Below are positions 27,150-38,720 of a stretch of DNA of 64,000 bases, one piece after another. The notes beneath the pieces are model-generated. The model was not told the DNA's origin and did no database searches. It saw nothing but the letters and a program-made list of their open reading frames with translations. The stretch's first letter is position 1. Each line of letters begins with the position of its first letter. The translations under genes were made by a program, and so were the position numbers. Source of the stretch: Ectobius pallidus (Eukaryota > Arthropoda > Insecta > Blattodea > Ectobiidae); assembly GCA_964059195.1 (NCBI GenBank), contig CAXKWD010000006.1, positions 3,898,530 through 3,962,529 of the forward strand. Direction: 5' to 3'.

Positions 27150-29457
27150 CACTGGGCAACAAAAAAGAAACTTTCTTTTGTCTCAGAAAGAAAAATATGT
27201 GATTCTGATAGCATTTCTTCTCCTGAATTCAAATATGATATCGGTTTTTCTCCATCACGCAAGGTTTCCGAGAGACAGGCATTTATAATTTCAAACACTT
27301 TAATATTTTCTACATTCTTAAATACACAATATCCGAACATTCGGACTCACCTATAAAGTAAGAAATGACGATTTTCTGCTATATTTCGCCTGTGGAGCAT
27401 CCCTCTTGATGGTCCAACAATAATCGGCCTGCATATTAGGATTCCATTTGCCTTGATATCTCTTTTCTATAGCTGAAATCTCCTGATGAAAGCGTTCCCC
27501 GTGCTCAACGCTCACTGCACCAAGATTTTCCGGGAAAAAATTTAGGTGCGAGTGCAGAAGTGAATTTTTAAGGACATATTACAGCCCAAATTTGTATAAG
27601 ATGTTATAAGATCATTGATTGACAATATCACGGTAATTTTCCGCCTTTCGATTTCCCAAAAAACTGTGAGTTACTTTTTTGAATGCTTGCCAAGCTGCTT
27701 TCTCCAGTGGATGCAATAGTTCCTCAAACTTCTCATCATGCAGTAGTGATCGTATTTGTGGACCCACAAATATCCCTTCTTTAATTTTTGCTTCACTAAT
27801 TTTAGGAAACTTCTGTTTTAAGTACATGAAACCAGGAGTATTGCCAATGGCTTTCACGAAATTCTTCATCAATCCTAGTTTGATATGTAAGGGAGGTAGA
27901 TACACATTTTTAGGATTACACAATGCGTCATGTTTCACATTTTTCTGTCCAGGAATGAATGATTCGCGTTTAGGCCATTCTTTTCTGATATAATGTTTTT
28001 TTCTATCCCTACTATCCCAAAGACACAAAAAGCAACAGTACTTTGTGTAACCAAGCTGCAGACCAAGAATAAGTGCAATTACCTTCAAATCACCACAAAT
28101 ATTCCATTCATACACTGCATATTGAAGCTTTGCCAATAAACATTGAAAGTTTTCATATGTTTCTTTCATACTAGAAGAATGAGCCACAGGTATTGATGGG
28201 AATTTATTTTCATTATTCAGAAGCACTGCTTTTAAACTTGCTTTGGAGGAATCAATGAACAAGTGCCATTCTGTAGGGTTATGTTCAATACCAAATGTCT
28301 CCATAAGAGAAGAAATGTCATTACAAAACACTAAGCCATATTCTTCAGAAAAATAGCCTTTAAATTGAGAATGACGACTACGATAAGTAGATATCTTTGT
28401 ATTCATTTGAAGAAGATTCCATCCTTTTAGCCGGGAACCAAGCATTTCAGACTGGTTTTTGGATAATTTTAAATCTCGTATGAGATCGTTAAGATCTTCT
28501 TGAGTCAATAAATGAGGCTCAGATGAACAGCTTTGTTCAAAAGTTGTATCACCAAAATCTGTTTCTTCTTCTTCCTTACTTCCATCGGAATCTGAGCTCT
28601 CTTCATCTAATGTCACATGTTCTGGAGACTTCGGTATGGGCAATTCTTCGCTGTGTGGAACTGGTCTCATTGCAGATTGCAAGTCAGGGTACGCCACTGT
28701 ATGTTTTGATTTTGACGTAATTCCCTTTAATGTTTGTTAAGCAGAAATAACAGTCAGAGGAGTGATCTTTGGGTTCCTTCCAAATCATAGGGATAGCAAA
28801 TGGCATGTGGCGTGTGCCATTCTTCCATGCAGTGAGAAGCCTACTACACGATAAACAACAGATATGTGGGGCCTAGGTCCTTGTTTGGTCCCCCACTTTA
28901 CTCCCAAAATAAAGTTCATAACACTTTTTTACTAATGGAATAAGGTTACGCCTTTGGGACTTGAGCGTCACTTCACCACATATATAACAAAAGTTGTTAG
29001 GATGATTTAAACAAGCTCTAGGCATTTTGTAACTAACAACAAATTAAAGAAATAAATTTTTAAATATGTAATATACAATATACAATAATCCAGACACAAT
29101 GCACTCACAATTACGTGTTTACTGGTTCACTGCTCTCTCACAACTGACATCGTTGTAATGAATGCATGCATGATCATGTTTGTGCCTGTCTGTACAATCT
29201 GAACTTGCACAACAGTAGCAACGGTACCATTTGAGTTAGCTCATTTGGTTCCATCACATTTACAATGCTCTAGGAGTTTTTATTTTACAATGGACAAATG
29301 GCCGTTTATTAAAAAAATATATTTAAATCCATTAATTGAAATTTAAAAGAAACTGTGTGTGATGGAGAAATTCCGAATCCATATTTGAAAACATGACAAA
29401 AAACTGCATTAAGTACAACTATTGATACTCATGAGACAAAAATCATGTTGACCAGTG
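27150..29457 (-). mobile_element. 2.3 kb DNA transposon with TAA duplication, CMC-like protein
   Basis: Termini: left CACTGGGCAACA, right complement CACTGGTCAACA, with further similarity at TTTTGTCTCA about 20 bp inward. TAA flanks both ends (27147-27149 and 29458-29460). It encloses one damaged gene on the minus strand. CAC-starting termini and short duplications fit the CACTA/Mirage/Chapaev group, while TAA also fits Harbinger. The assignment to the former rests on protein motif order and is inference. Confidence 0.75.
27351..29025 (-). pseudogene. Transposase-like protein of the TAA-flanked element
   Basis: The ATG at 29025 begins MPRACLNHPNNFCYICGEV, a Cys-rich N-terminus (CYICGE, HICCLSCSR, DCYFCLTN). 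One stop (about 28870) and a frameshift near 28730 precede the long open part (28720-27612), and further slips near 27612 and 27560 precede the end at 27351. Likely catalytic landmarks in order: FIDSSK (~28250), CGDLKVIALILG (~28090), CCFLC (CxxC, ~28030), LPPLHIKLGLMKNFVK (~27890) and EHGERFHQE (~27500). D, D, CxxC, H, E is the established layout of CACTA/Mirage/Chapaev transposases. I recall this protein family as widely amplified in arthropod genomes, but I cannot name it. An acidic stretch (DEESSDSDGSKEEEE) lies after the N-terminal domain. Confidence 0.75.
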
Positions 29458-30540
29458 TAATCATACTATACTTGGACAGTTGTTTTGCGTTTCTAAATTA
29501 AAGTTCAGAAATCAATTTTTGTCCGCTTTTTTCCGATTCGGACCACTGTGAGTCGTATGGAAAACCAGCCCAAAAATAGTAATGGGCAGGCCCGACGAGA
29601 GGGAGGGGCAGCCCGGGGCCCGGGCCCATTTTGGGGCCCGGCCGACGGGGTTTTTATTTTTTGCTTTTTAAATTTACTCTAAAATAAAATTTGTTATAAG
29701 TCAATAAACAGCTTAAGTTATGTTTTATGTGATTATTTTATATGCATTGTTCTGTCGTATAACGGTGACACGGAATTAATAAGTTAATTATTTATTCTTG
29801 AAGAAAAATTGCTATTTTTGAAAAGTAGAAGCAGAAATCCTTTTGGACTCAGTAGTAGACCTCAGTTTCGTTCGGCATTTAAAATCATAATTTTCAAAAG
29901 ATTAAACTGGTACATACAGATAAAATTGTTCCTAATTAGAACATTTTCATGTATTTCTCCGTTTCGTGCCCGGCATCAGTTAACCGATTTGGTCCAAAAT
30001 CAATAGATTTCGTCCCAAGGGCGTTATAAATGGTATACCAAGTTTTATGAAAATCCGAAAAAAGCGTATTTGAGTTATCGCGCTTACAGACACAAGGGCA
30101 GACAGACAGACAGACAGTACTGTCTACCAGACAATCTCATAAAGTACCGGTACCATTCTGGCACTTAATAATTATGTAATATCATTACATAATCTTTTTG
30201 TGGCATACATTATAAAGGGCGAGTTGGGTAGTGAATTTAATATTTGACGGGGGCCCGGGAAAATTTGAAAACTAAAAGAAGTTCGAATACGCATGTTGAC
30301 TTGTAGAAAGTTGTTAAGCTTATTTAATTGTTTTAAATATTATTTTCTTTAAATTCCCTTGAGCGATTTTTTACTTACAAAGACACATATTTTTATTTTG
30401 TCACCCCCCCTCTTCCTACCCCACTGCATATACCCATTGTTGTTGGTACTCTTTGTCATCGCCAGTGAGATGTTCAGCAACATTATTCTTTATTTTCTTT
30501 AAAATAGCAATAATGCAGTACCCCCAAGTTACATTATGAT
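29458..30540. other. Non-coding stretch with G/C-rich repeat and ACAG microsatellite
   Basis: At 29590-29650 there is a GGCCCGGG-rich block, and GGGGGCCCGGGAAAATTTG lies near 30248, possibly ends of another hAT-type element that I could not delimit. An (ACAG)n run is at about 30098-30118, after a stretch (TTGAGTTATCGCGCTTACAG) of a type common in insect repeats. No gene. Confidence 0.5.
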
Positions 30541-31260
30541 CAGGGCCCGGATTCTAATGACATGTCATCTTTTTATTGATGCTGTATAGACATTGCCAAC
30601 TTGTAGATAAATCCTAATCATGGCCTCTAGATTATAGAAATACATTTTTATTATGTCATTTTTGTCATTGTATGCAATTTTATATTTTTAGGGCATTTAT
30701 TTCAATTTTACGTCATTATTTTGTCATTTTCGTGTCATTAGCTTCCTTATTTAGTCATTTTCATTCATTTACATTGTGTGTATTAACGTTTTTCGTCGCT
30801 AGCGGTTCTCTCTTTGAAGTGTTGTTTGTTTAATGCAAGAAGGAAAAGTGTTGTCATGTCTCAGTCGGAATTGAGAATCAAAGAAACGCAAACATTTTGT
30901 ATTATATTACTATTGTTATTAGATTGACTTGGCACCTGCTTGGATTTGAAGTGCAAACTACTGTTTACCCTCAATAAACAATAATATAATCCGGCAGACC
31001 GCAAGAGGAAATGCCGAAGTTTGACTCGTCAGTGCCTCAGTGCCAGTATAAATTTCCGTGAGAAAAGAACATTCACACCATTAGATTTATTTATAACTGT
31101 ATTTTTTTATACAGTTTTTACAATTATGTAAAAATTAGTCTAAAGCTTTGTGTGTACAATAATAATTCTTTTTATAAATAAAATACCAGTCTTAGGTATT
31201 TTTTTTATAATTATTAAGTCATTTCCTTTAAAATTTAGGGTCATCAGAATCCGGGCCCTG
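30541..31260. mobile_element. hAT-type MITE (720 bp)
   Basis: Inverted ends: left CAGGGCCCGGATTCTAATGA, right complement CAGGGCCCGGATTCTGATGA. Flanks are ATTATGAT and ATTATAAT, an 8 bp duplication with one mismatch. The inside is AT-rich and non-coding. Confidence 0.88.
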
Positions 31261-32211
31261 ATTATAATTGGTCAAAACAAAATAAAAACAATAAGACCAG
31301 CTGCTCTTTGTCGGTAGAACATATAATTTCTAGAGATTTGGATTGCTTCGTTTTGCACACGTGCGACTAAAATATAAAATGTTTGGAAAAGAATAATAAG
31401 AGAAGTATCAATAACAATAGAAAAATACAACTTAAGCGAGATGCGGCACCGGCCAGTGAAACCCTCTAAAATAAATGGACTGAGTTTTATTTGACAATGA
31501 CTATAATAACATCCCGCCATTCATTTAGCAACATGTAGGCCTATACAAAATAAAGTAGGCTACTAGAAAGCAAAAAGCTCCATGTCTATCCAAATTGAAA
31601 ATTCTGCAGTAGATTGCTAAAAAATAAACAGAAAATGGTAGTATAAAATGCTAATAAAAAAATAGTAGAATGAGTAGTTATAGGACACCTGGTTGCGTCG
31701 TACGACGTACAAATCTATGAAATAGTCGTATGCGTACGACTATAGTCGTACATATGACAACACTGCTGTCAACAATTAGTTTTGGTTCTCCCTATCGCCG
31801 ATTAATTAATATTTTCTACAAATCGACGTGCGCATTCAAATGCTAAAAAAACATGTATCGTTTATCATGATTATTTAACAATGTTTATACATACTGCTAT
31901 TGTGGCCTGTAACCATCGACGATGTGCCGGAATTTTGTTCCACAGGAATTCTTTTACAGGCCTAGAAATCTATTGTCATGGAACTGTCGCATTAATGCAC
32001 ACATAAATGTAATCGAACCCGTGAACTTACGATCAGAAAACCAGCGACTTATCACTACAACCAGAACACTTTAACCTGTGCGATTCTATATTTCCACGAA
32101 GCTCGAACAATCAACAAGGAGGAAAAGGATCAGCTTGGCGTCAGACTGGTGATTTTGTCTATGAATCTTTATTTAAATTTATTTATGAATGCATATTTTA
32201 AGATATGATAG
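31261..32211. other. Non-coding stretch with a palindromic cluster
   Basis: No gene recognised. TCGTACGACGTAC, AGTCGTATGCGTACGACTAT and AGTCGTACATATGAC crowd into about 31696-31758 as overlapping palindromes. Confidence 0.6.
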
Positions 32212-32213
32212 TA

Positions 32214-32985
32214 CAGTCGGTCAAATAAAAAACGTCGGGACTCGTATGCTGTTAAAATTAAAGTTTTGACGCATTAGTTCACAAGTTTCCTATAAAAAAC
32301 ACAAAATACAGGTCATTTTCGGAACATATGAGGCCATGCGGCAGGAGGAAAAATATGAACAAGGAGGGAAAAAATGAAAATCGCGGAAAGCGCAACACAC
32401 GATATTCAACTTAATGCATTGTCATAATTCATTTTGCTTTGTGTCATCGCCACATACAAATGCTAACGTGAGAGAAAGTGTAGTTAGGGCTGTAATTGAC
32501 CTGCATTTTTCGGTCTCTGAAGCAGCGAGAAAGTTCCATATTTATGAAAGAGCAGCTCAGAGGAGGGAACTTGACTATAATGCGACCGGAAGTTTTCATA
32601 GCAAACGTTGATCTGGCCGGACGCGTATTTCGATGCTAAGATTGGTTGCAGAACTTGAGCGTAAGTTATTGATTTTGCACTAGAAGTACCGGTATTATAA
32701 AATAAAATCTTAAAAAAATGCTCCTTGAATAAACATATTCCTCGCGAATCTATTAATTATTAATATTATAAAAATTTGCAACCAAGAATATGGCGGATTT
32801 GAGGCATATAGCCACAGCCTTCTATACATGTTTGTTTTGGAACAAAACTGACTAAATAATCAAGAAAATACATGGATAGACAAGAGGCGTGTGTGAACCT
32901 AACCTTAAGTCTTCCTGTACATGCGCATATGCTCGTTCGTGATACTTAATCAAATACCGCCCGACGTTTTTTATTTGACCGACTG
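32214..32985 (+). mobile_element. Tc1/mariner deletion derivative (772 bp)
   Basis: Perfect inverted ends of about 27 bp, starting CAGTCGGTCAAATAAAAAAC, are flanked by TA on each side (32212-32213, 32986-32987), the Tc1/mariner target. Only the 5' coding part of a transposase remains. Confidence 0.9.
32414..32690 (+). pseudogene. Helix-turn-helix N-terminus of a Tc1/mariner-type transposase
   Basis: The product contains VRESVVRAVIDLHFSVSEAA followed by RKFHIYERAAQRRE, then TGSFHSKR, a TGA, and SGRTRISMLRLVAELERKL. This is the paired/HTH DNA-binding region seen at the N-terminus of such transposases. The catalytic domain is entirely missing. It sits inside intact inverted ends, so it could only be moved by an enzyme supplied elsewhere. 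Confidence 0.65.
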
Positions 32986-33051
32986 TACATGAAAATCCTG
33001 CCTTAACTCATGAATTTGATAGTGGATGAAAATCCTGCCTTAATTCATGAC

Positions 33052-33817
33052 TAGGGCTCGGAAGTTTTTCAAAATGCATATGCGCATATGCAAATGCATA
33101 TTTCGATAGTTATTAGCGTTATTGCATATTCTAAACATAGAAGCATAATTCTGCATATATGGTTGAAATTTAAGACAATTTTAAGAATCTCTCTCAAAAC
33201 ATACTTTGGACATCCCTTTCAAGTTTCTATTTGCAACTTTCTGAGCAACGGCATTTTAGTTTTACCGCTAGAAATATCTACCTGGCTACGGGGTGGTAGT
33301 GGGATTTACAAATGGAAATAGGCTATGTTTGCCAGATGAATGTTCCGAACGTTTGGCACCAATGTATAAATACCGCCCAATCACTTCAGTTGATGTAGAA
33401 AGATCATTCTCGGCGTATAAACTCATTTTGACGGACAATAGGCATAGTTTGTCTCCAGAAAACATTGAAAGACTACTAGTTGCCTATTGTGATGCTACTT
33501 TCTGCAAATGAATTATGTAAGTAGGAGAATGAATAAAATTACACGTTTTATAATTGCAAATTTATATTTTTTTCATACTTTCCATATTTTTTTGTGCATA
33601 ATTGCTTGCATATTTGAAGAATAATTAACTATTTGGTAGGGAATAAAATGTTAGCAATATATTTGTGTGGCAAATATAATTGTACAGTTAATTTATTCAC
33701 AGAAACTAAGGCCATTTTTTGTGCATGTTTTACACTTTTTGGTGCATATTGTCCATTTTTACTGCATAAATGCATGCATATATTCAAGCTTTTTAGTGCA
33801 TATGAATCCGAGACCTA
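33052..33817 (+). mobile_element. hAT deletion derivative (766 bp)
   Basis: Ends: left TAGGGCTCGGA, right complement TAGGTCTCGGA. Flanks are TTCATGAC and CTCATGAC (8 bp, one mismatch). Both subterminal regions are rich in GCATATGC-like motifs. It retains the C-terminal part of the transposase. Confidence 0.85.
33293..33511 (+). pseudogene. hAT transposase C-terminal dimerisation region
   Basis: The conceptual product includes YKYRPITSVDVERSFSAYKL and then ILTDNRHSLSPENIERLLVA, ending YCDATFCK. SVDVERSFS...LS.EN is the signature of the hAT family dimerisation domain. The rest of the transposase is missing. Confidence 0.82.
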
Positions 33818-34034
33818 CTCATGACCCATGAATTACTTTTAGACATCACAAAGACTGAAATGTGTATGAGTAATTTTGAAGGTGTATTTCTCTTTGCTTC
33901 TTGGTTTCTATCTCCTTTCTCGTTTGTCTTGTCATATTCATAACAGGAAAGAGAGGCATATGCATTCGTGAACCAAAGATTATTGTCTCTGTTGGAAATT
34001 AGAAGAGAATATTATAGAAGAAAAATTCCTCTGA

Positions 34035-34090
34035 CACCGGGGTTTGAACCCACGACCTTTGGCTATACAAACTGAGCTAAGCCAGATGGA
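34035..34090 (-). other. tRNA-derived SINE-like or pseudo-tRNA segment
   Basis: On the minus strand TGGCTTAGCTCAGTTTGTAT (A-box type) is followed about 10 bp later by GTGGGTTCAAACCCC (B-box type, T-arm stem and loop). The spacing is too short for a normal anticodon arm, so it is not a functional tRNA. Confidence 0.6.
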
Positions 34091-35499
34091 ACATCTCTCC
34101 TATGACTGATTACACTTCCTACTACTACTAGGGCCGTAGCTAGGCGCAGGTACGAAGAGGGCGCAAAATTAACCATGAAAAATCCCGCCTTTTTTAGACG
34201 GTGCAATTTATCAAGCAATAAAAATTCCACGTTAATGTAAAAATTATTTCAGGTTATTAAAAATTACTGCACGTGAACTATTTGTAGTACTATTAGAGCG
34301 TGGGCTACTGTATACCCCCATCCCCCCCCCCATGGGATTTTCCGACTCACATATTTTTTGTTGTTGGTATTGCCATCTAGTTTCCGTTTTTAGTTGTTTG
34401 CCCCTTATCAATTACAGCATTTACCCGGAAACCCCGGAAAAGTACGGAAATCCGGAGAAAACTAGTTTGTTTTAATTTTTCTTTGTTCTTTGCTCCTAAT
34501 ATGCCTAGGGAATTTCTCAATCGCATATTTTTTGTTGGTATAGCCATCTAGATTAAGTTTTTAGTTGTTTGCCCCTTATCAATTACAGCATATCCCCGGA
34601 AAACAACGGAAATCCGGAGAAATGACTTTGTTTTAATTTGTCTTTGTTCTTTGCTTCTAATATGCCCAGGGAATTTTTGACTCACATATTTTTTGTTGGT
34701 ATTGCCATCTGATTTAAGGTTTCAGTTATTTCCCTCTTACCAATTACAACATATCCCCGGAAAACCCGGAATACCACGTATATACGGAGAAAATGGTAAT
34801 GTTTTATTTTTTAATCATAGTTATTTGCGTCTAATATTCAAAGGGAATTTCTGACTCATATGTTTTTTGTTGGTATTGCCATCTAGATTAAGGTCTCAGT
34901 TGTTTGCCCATTATCAATTACAGCATATCCCCGGAAAACTCCGAAAACCACGGAAACCCGGAGAAAATTACTTTGTTTAATTTTTTTAAAATCTGAGTTC
35001 TTTGCTTCTAGTATTCAAAGGGCATTGGTGATTCATATGGTTTTGTGTTGTTATTGCCATCTAAATTAAGGTTTCAGATGTTTGCCCCTTATCAATTACA
35101 GCATATCCCCAGAAAACTCGGAAAACCACGGAAATCCGGAGAAAATTACTTTGTTTTAATTTTTTAAATCTCAGTTCTTTGCTCCTAGTATTCAAAGGGA
35201 ATTGATGACTCATGTTTTTGTATTAGTATTGCCATCTAGATTAAGGTTTCAGTTGTTTGCCCCTTATAAATTACAGCATATCCCCGGAAAACTCCGAAAA
35301 CCACGAAAATCCGCAGAAAATGAGTTCGTTTTAATTTATTAAAAATCTTTGTTCTTTGATCCTAATATTCCCAGGGAATTTCTGACTTACATACTTTTTG
35401 TTGGCATTGTCATCTAGATTAAGGTTTCAGTTGTTTTCCCGTTATCAATTACAACATATCCCCGTAATACCCGGAAAAGCACGGAAATCCACGGAATTT

Positions 35500-35902
35500 C
35501 TAGAACTAGGAACTTGTGATCTACAGTCACTGAAGCCGTTATTGCAAAGTAATTCTGCTTCAGGTGTGTCCTTTGCAGGTTCAAAAGGGTGAGTATGTGG
35601 ACTACGAGATATCTGCCATAATTGTGATGGTCACATGCAAAGAAAATGGGAATCATATCTTCTAAACATGCCAAGTGTAAGTCAAAGTTGTTTTCTTTAG
35701 TTGCTCGCTGAAATCTCAAAATCAAAGACACTTTGTCCATAATACCAATCAAACATTGTGCTGTTTTACCCAATGTCCCTTCTATAACTTCAGTGAAGAA
35801 AGTTTGATAGTGACTGTGGAAGGTTTGGCAAGATAAATTATCATTCACAGATGTCAAATTCGAATATGAAGGGTGTGCTGCCAGGTTTTCAATCGCTTTC
35901 AT
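35500..35902 (-). pseudogene. Captured protein fragment between the opposed arrays
   Basis: Minus-strand reading gives HPSYSNLTSVNDN, then TFFTEVIEGTLGKTAQCLIG, ATKENNFDLHLACLEDMIPI and FFACDHHNYGRYLVVHILTL, ending at LLNLQ before running into repeat sequence. I recall similar sequence (DLHL...MIPWFFA.DH.NYARYL) in large uncharacterised proteins repeated in several invertebrate genomes, but I cannot name a function. It has no start codon of its own and is bounded on both sides by the repeat arrays, so it is a fragment. Confidence 0.55.
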
Positions 35903-36897
35903 CCCTTCAACAACAGGATTTTTTCCAGTACCTATTCTTTATCATGCTATAATTGGTAAGGGGAAACCAACAGAAACCTTAACTATATGGCAATAGCAAC
36001 AAAAAGTATGTGATTCAGAAATTCCCTGGGAATATTAGTATCAAAGAAGAAAGATTCTTAGAAAATTAAAACAAACTCATTTTCTCCGGATTCGTGGTTT
36101 TCGGAGATTTCCGGAAATATGCTGTAATTGATAAGGGGAAAACAACTGATCCCTTAATCTAGATGGCATTACCAACACAAAAGCATATGAGCCACAAATT
36201 CCCTTTGAATATTAGGAGCAAAGAACTAAGATTAAAAAAAATTAAAACAAGTAATTTTCTCCGGATTTTCGTGGTTTTCAGGGTTTCCGTGGATTTGCTG
36301 TAATTGATAACGGGAAAACAACTGAAACCTTAAACTAGATGGCAATACCAATAAAAAAACATATGAGTCAGAAATTCCCTAGGAATATTAGGAGCAAAGA
36401 ACAAAGATTTTAAATAAACTTTTAGAAAGTCAATTTCTCCGGATTTCCGTGGTTTTCGGAGTTTTCTGGAGATATGCTATAATTCATAAGGGGCAAACAA
36501 CTGAAACCTTAATCTACATGGCAATGCCAACAAAAAAAACATATGAGTCAGAAATTCTCTTCGAATATTAGGAGCAAAGAACAAAGTTTTAAAAAGAAAA
36601 CAGTCATTTTCTCCGTATATACGTGGGTTTCCGGGTTTTCCGGGGATATGCTGTAATTGGTAAGGGGCAAACAACTGAAAACTTAATCTAGATGGCAATA
36701 CCAACACAAAAGCATATGTTTCACCTATTCCCTTTGAATACCAGGAGCAAAGAACAAAGATTTTAAAAAAATTAAACGAAGTAAATTTTTCCGGATTCCC
36801 GTGGTTTTCGGAGTTTTCCGGGGATATGCTGTAATTGATAAGGGGCAAACAACTGAAATCTTAATCTAGATGGTAATGCCAACAAAAAAACATATGA

Positions 36898-36902
36898 GTC
36901 AG
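36898..36902. repeat. Target-site duplication of the BEL element, left copy (GTCAG)
   Basis: GTCAG lies immediately before the left LTR; the same five bases follow the right LTR at 63917-63921. Joined, they restore the foldback repeat unit sequence GAGTCAGAAATTCCCT. Confidence 0.9.
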
Positions 36903-37513
36903 TGTACGCTAGTGTGCCTAACAGAATTTGCTATAGGATTTTTCGGAGGACCACTGGATTAAAATCCAGAAAATGCAAATTGGAAAGAATAGGAATGATA
37001 TAGGAAGCAGGAGAGATTGAATTATTACTTTATTCTTCAGCTCCTAGTAAACTGCTGCTTCTCTTCTTTCTTCTTGCTGTGCTTAATATTTAATTAATAT
37101 TGATTTTATTTCACTTGGAAACTTTTTAAGGATAATGTCAAAGGTTATGTGCTTATTTTATGAGATATAATTTTCTTAACAAGAACCTATGATAATTTTA
37201 TTGTAAACTTATTGGTGTACAATTTGAATTTGTTGAGCTATATCTTGCTCAAAGATTACTACGGCAATTTCTTTAGATTGCTCGTAGGAAAAGAGGAGCT
37301 GCAAGTATGCCAAAACTCCAAAAAATGATAAATGCTGAATTACTTGTTTAGGCTAGTAATTTGCTAGATCATTCCTTGGTCTTTGTGAGTTATACCTTAT
37401 TTTGTTCAAAACTACTACGGCAGCATATTTAGCTTGCACGTAGAGGAAAAGAGGAGCTGCAAGGATACCAAAACTCCTTACGTTTATATGAGCAGATTTA
37501 CTTTATAGTAATA

Positions 37514-38216
37514 CAGTGTGTCCCACGCAAGAGTTGGCCAATGACGCGGGTTCGTGCGGCGCGGCGGGCACAGCTCCAACTCCCGAGCGATCGGGTGAAA
37601 TATCTACGCTAATAATGCCGCGATGGGTGAAACGATTCAGGTTCTCACATTTATAGTTAAAACTACAATGAAAATAACCATGTACCTCATCACAAGAGAT
37701 GTTGGAAATGTTCTCCTTTTGCATCCACACAATACTGGCACCTTTTTAGCAAATTTTCTTTCACGCGGATAGGTTCAGCTTCCGAGACAGAGTTGATTTC
37801 TCTTGTGATAGGCCTAGGTGATATTGTCTTTAAGTTCTTCTAACAGTACGTGAACATTATTTATGGGGAAACTTGAAAAATAAAGTGTATAGGTCAATTT
37901 CCCATACATTAGAAGAACTTAAAGACAATATCACAAGAGAAATTAACTTTATCTCGGAAGCTGAACTTATGCGCGTGAAAGAAAATTTCCTAAAAATTTC
38001 CTAAAATGCAAGAGGACAACATTTCCAACATCTCTTGTGATGAGGTATGTGTTTATTTTCATTGTAATTTTAACTGTATTTATGAGAACCTGAATCGTTA
38101 CACTCATCGCGGCATTATTAGCGTAGATATTTCACCCGATCGCTCGGGAGTTGGAGCTGTGCCCGCCGCGCCGCAGGAAGCCGCGTCATTGGCCAACTCT
38201 TGCGTGGGACACACTG
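37514..38216. mobile_element. Palindromic Tc1/mariner-type MITE (703 bp)
   Basis: The ends are inverted over hundreds of bases, starting CAGTGTGTCCCACGCAAGAG on both sides; the whole element folds back with its centre near 37865. It is flanked by TA; the empty site in the other LTR reads AGTAATATAAAG. Each arm contains the last part of a transposase-like gene reading outward (LEELKDNITREINFISEAEL on the right arm; CVDAKGEHFQHLL with a stop on the left), so it arose from an inverted duplication of one transposon end. The left arm has an extra 13 bp relative to the right. Confidence 0.9.
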
Positions 38217-38720
38217 TATAAAGATGCTAAGCCCTACTTGGCTTTTGTGTATTAATACATGGTTTGGTTTGATTTACTTAACTTGTATTGCGACTACATC
38301 TGATGAGAATGTGACTGCATTTAGCTAAAGTGAGGATGTACAGTTATCGATGCTGAAGATCTATGGTGCTGTAGATCATCCTGAACGGTGGCCAGTAGCG
38401 AGTCCTTCCTTGGCTATGGGCTACGCTCCACGAAGTTCTAGGGATGTCCTCGAATCCACCTCCTGGTAGATTAAGTAGTGGCTGCTGATGCTGGTTCCAT
38501 GTAGAAACTGTACACTAGTATATTCAGACTTGTGGTCTGTTGCTAAATTTGGGGCTGTGCCCTTACGAAGCGACGATCGGTGAGAGAGTGAATAAAGTCT
38601 AACGGCTACGAAATGCGTTCACATAATCATCTTACAAAAGAGTCATTCATAAATTCGATGGAAGGCTGATCTCGACTTTTCTAGATGCTTCCATCCTAAA
38701 GTAGGCTTTTATTAAACAAC

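Larger units (their letters stand above)
34334..36902. mobile_element. Foldback-like element of opposed ~175 bp tandem repeats (left part)
   Basis: The left array (34334-35500) has seven units about 160-178 bp apart, each with GCCATCTAGATTAAGG, TTTGCCCCTTATCAATTACA, CCCCGGAAAACTCC and GGAAATCCGGAGAAAA. The right array (about 35930-36902) has six units in reverse orientation. Between them lies a ~430 bp segment with coding similarity to an unrelated protein. The outer edge of the right array is displaced by the BEL insertion and resumes at 63917-63931. Ends read GGGATTTTCCGACTCACAT and (complement) GGGAATTTCTGACTCATAT. Confidence 0.8.

Noticed and set aside
34035..34090. Possible functional tRNA gene
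   Set aside because: A- and B-box-like sequences are present, but the spacing leaves no room for a normal anticodon arm and the acceptor stem does not pair convincingly.
34334..36902. CRISPR-like array of regularly spaced repeats
   Set aside because: The units are contiguous ~175 bp tandem repeats without unique spacers, inverted around a centre, in a eukaryotic transposon-rich context.
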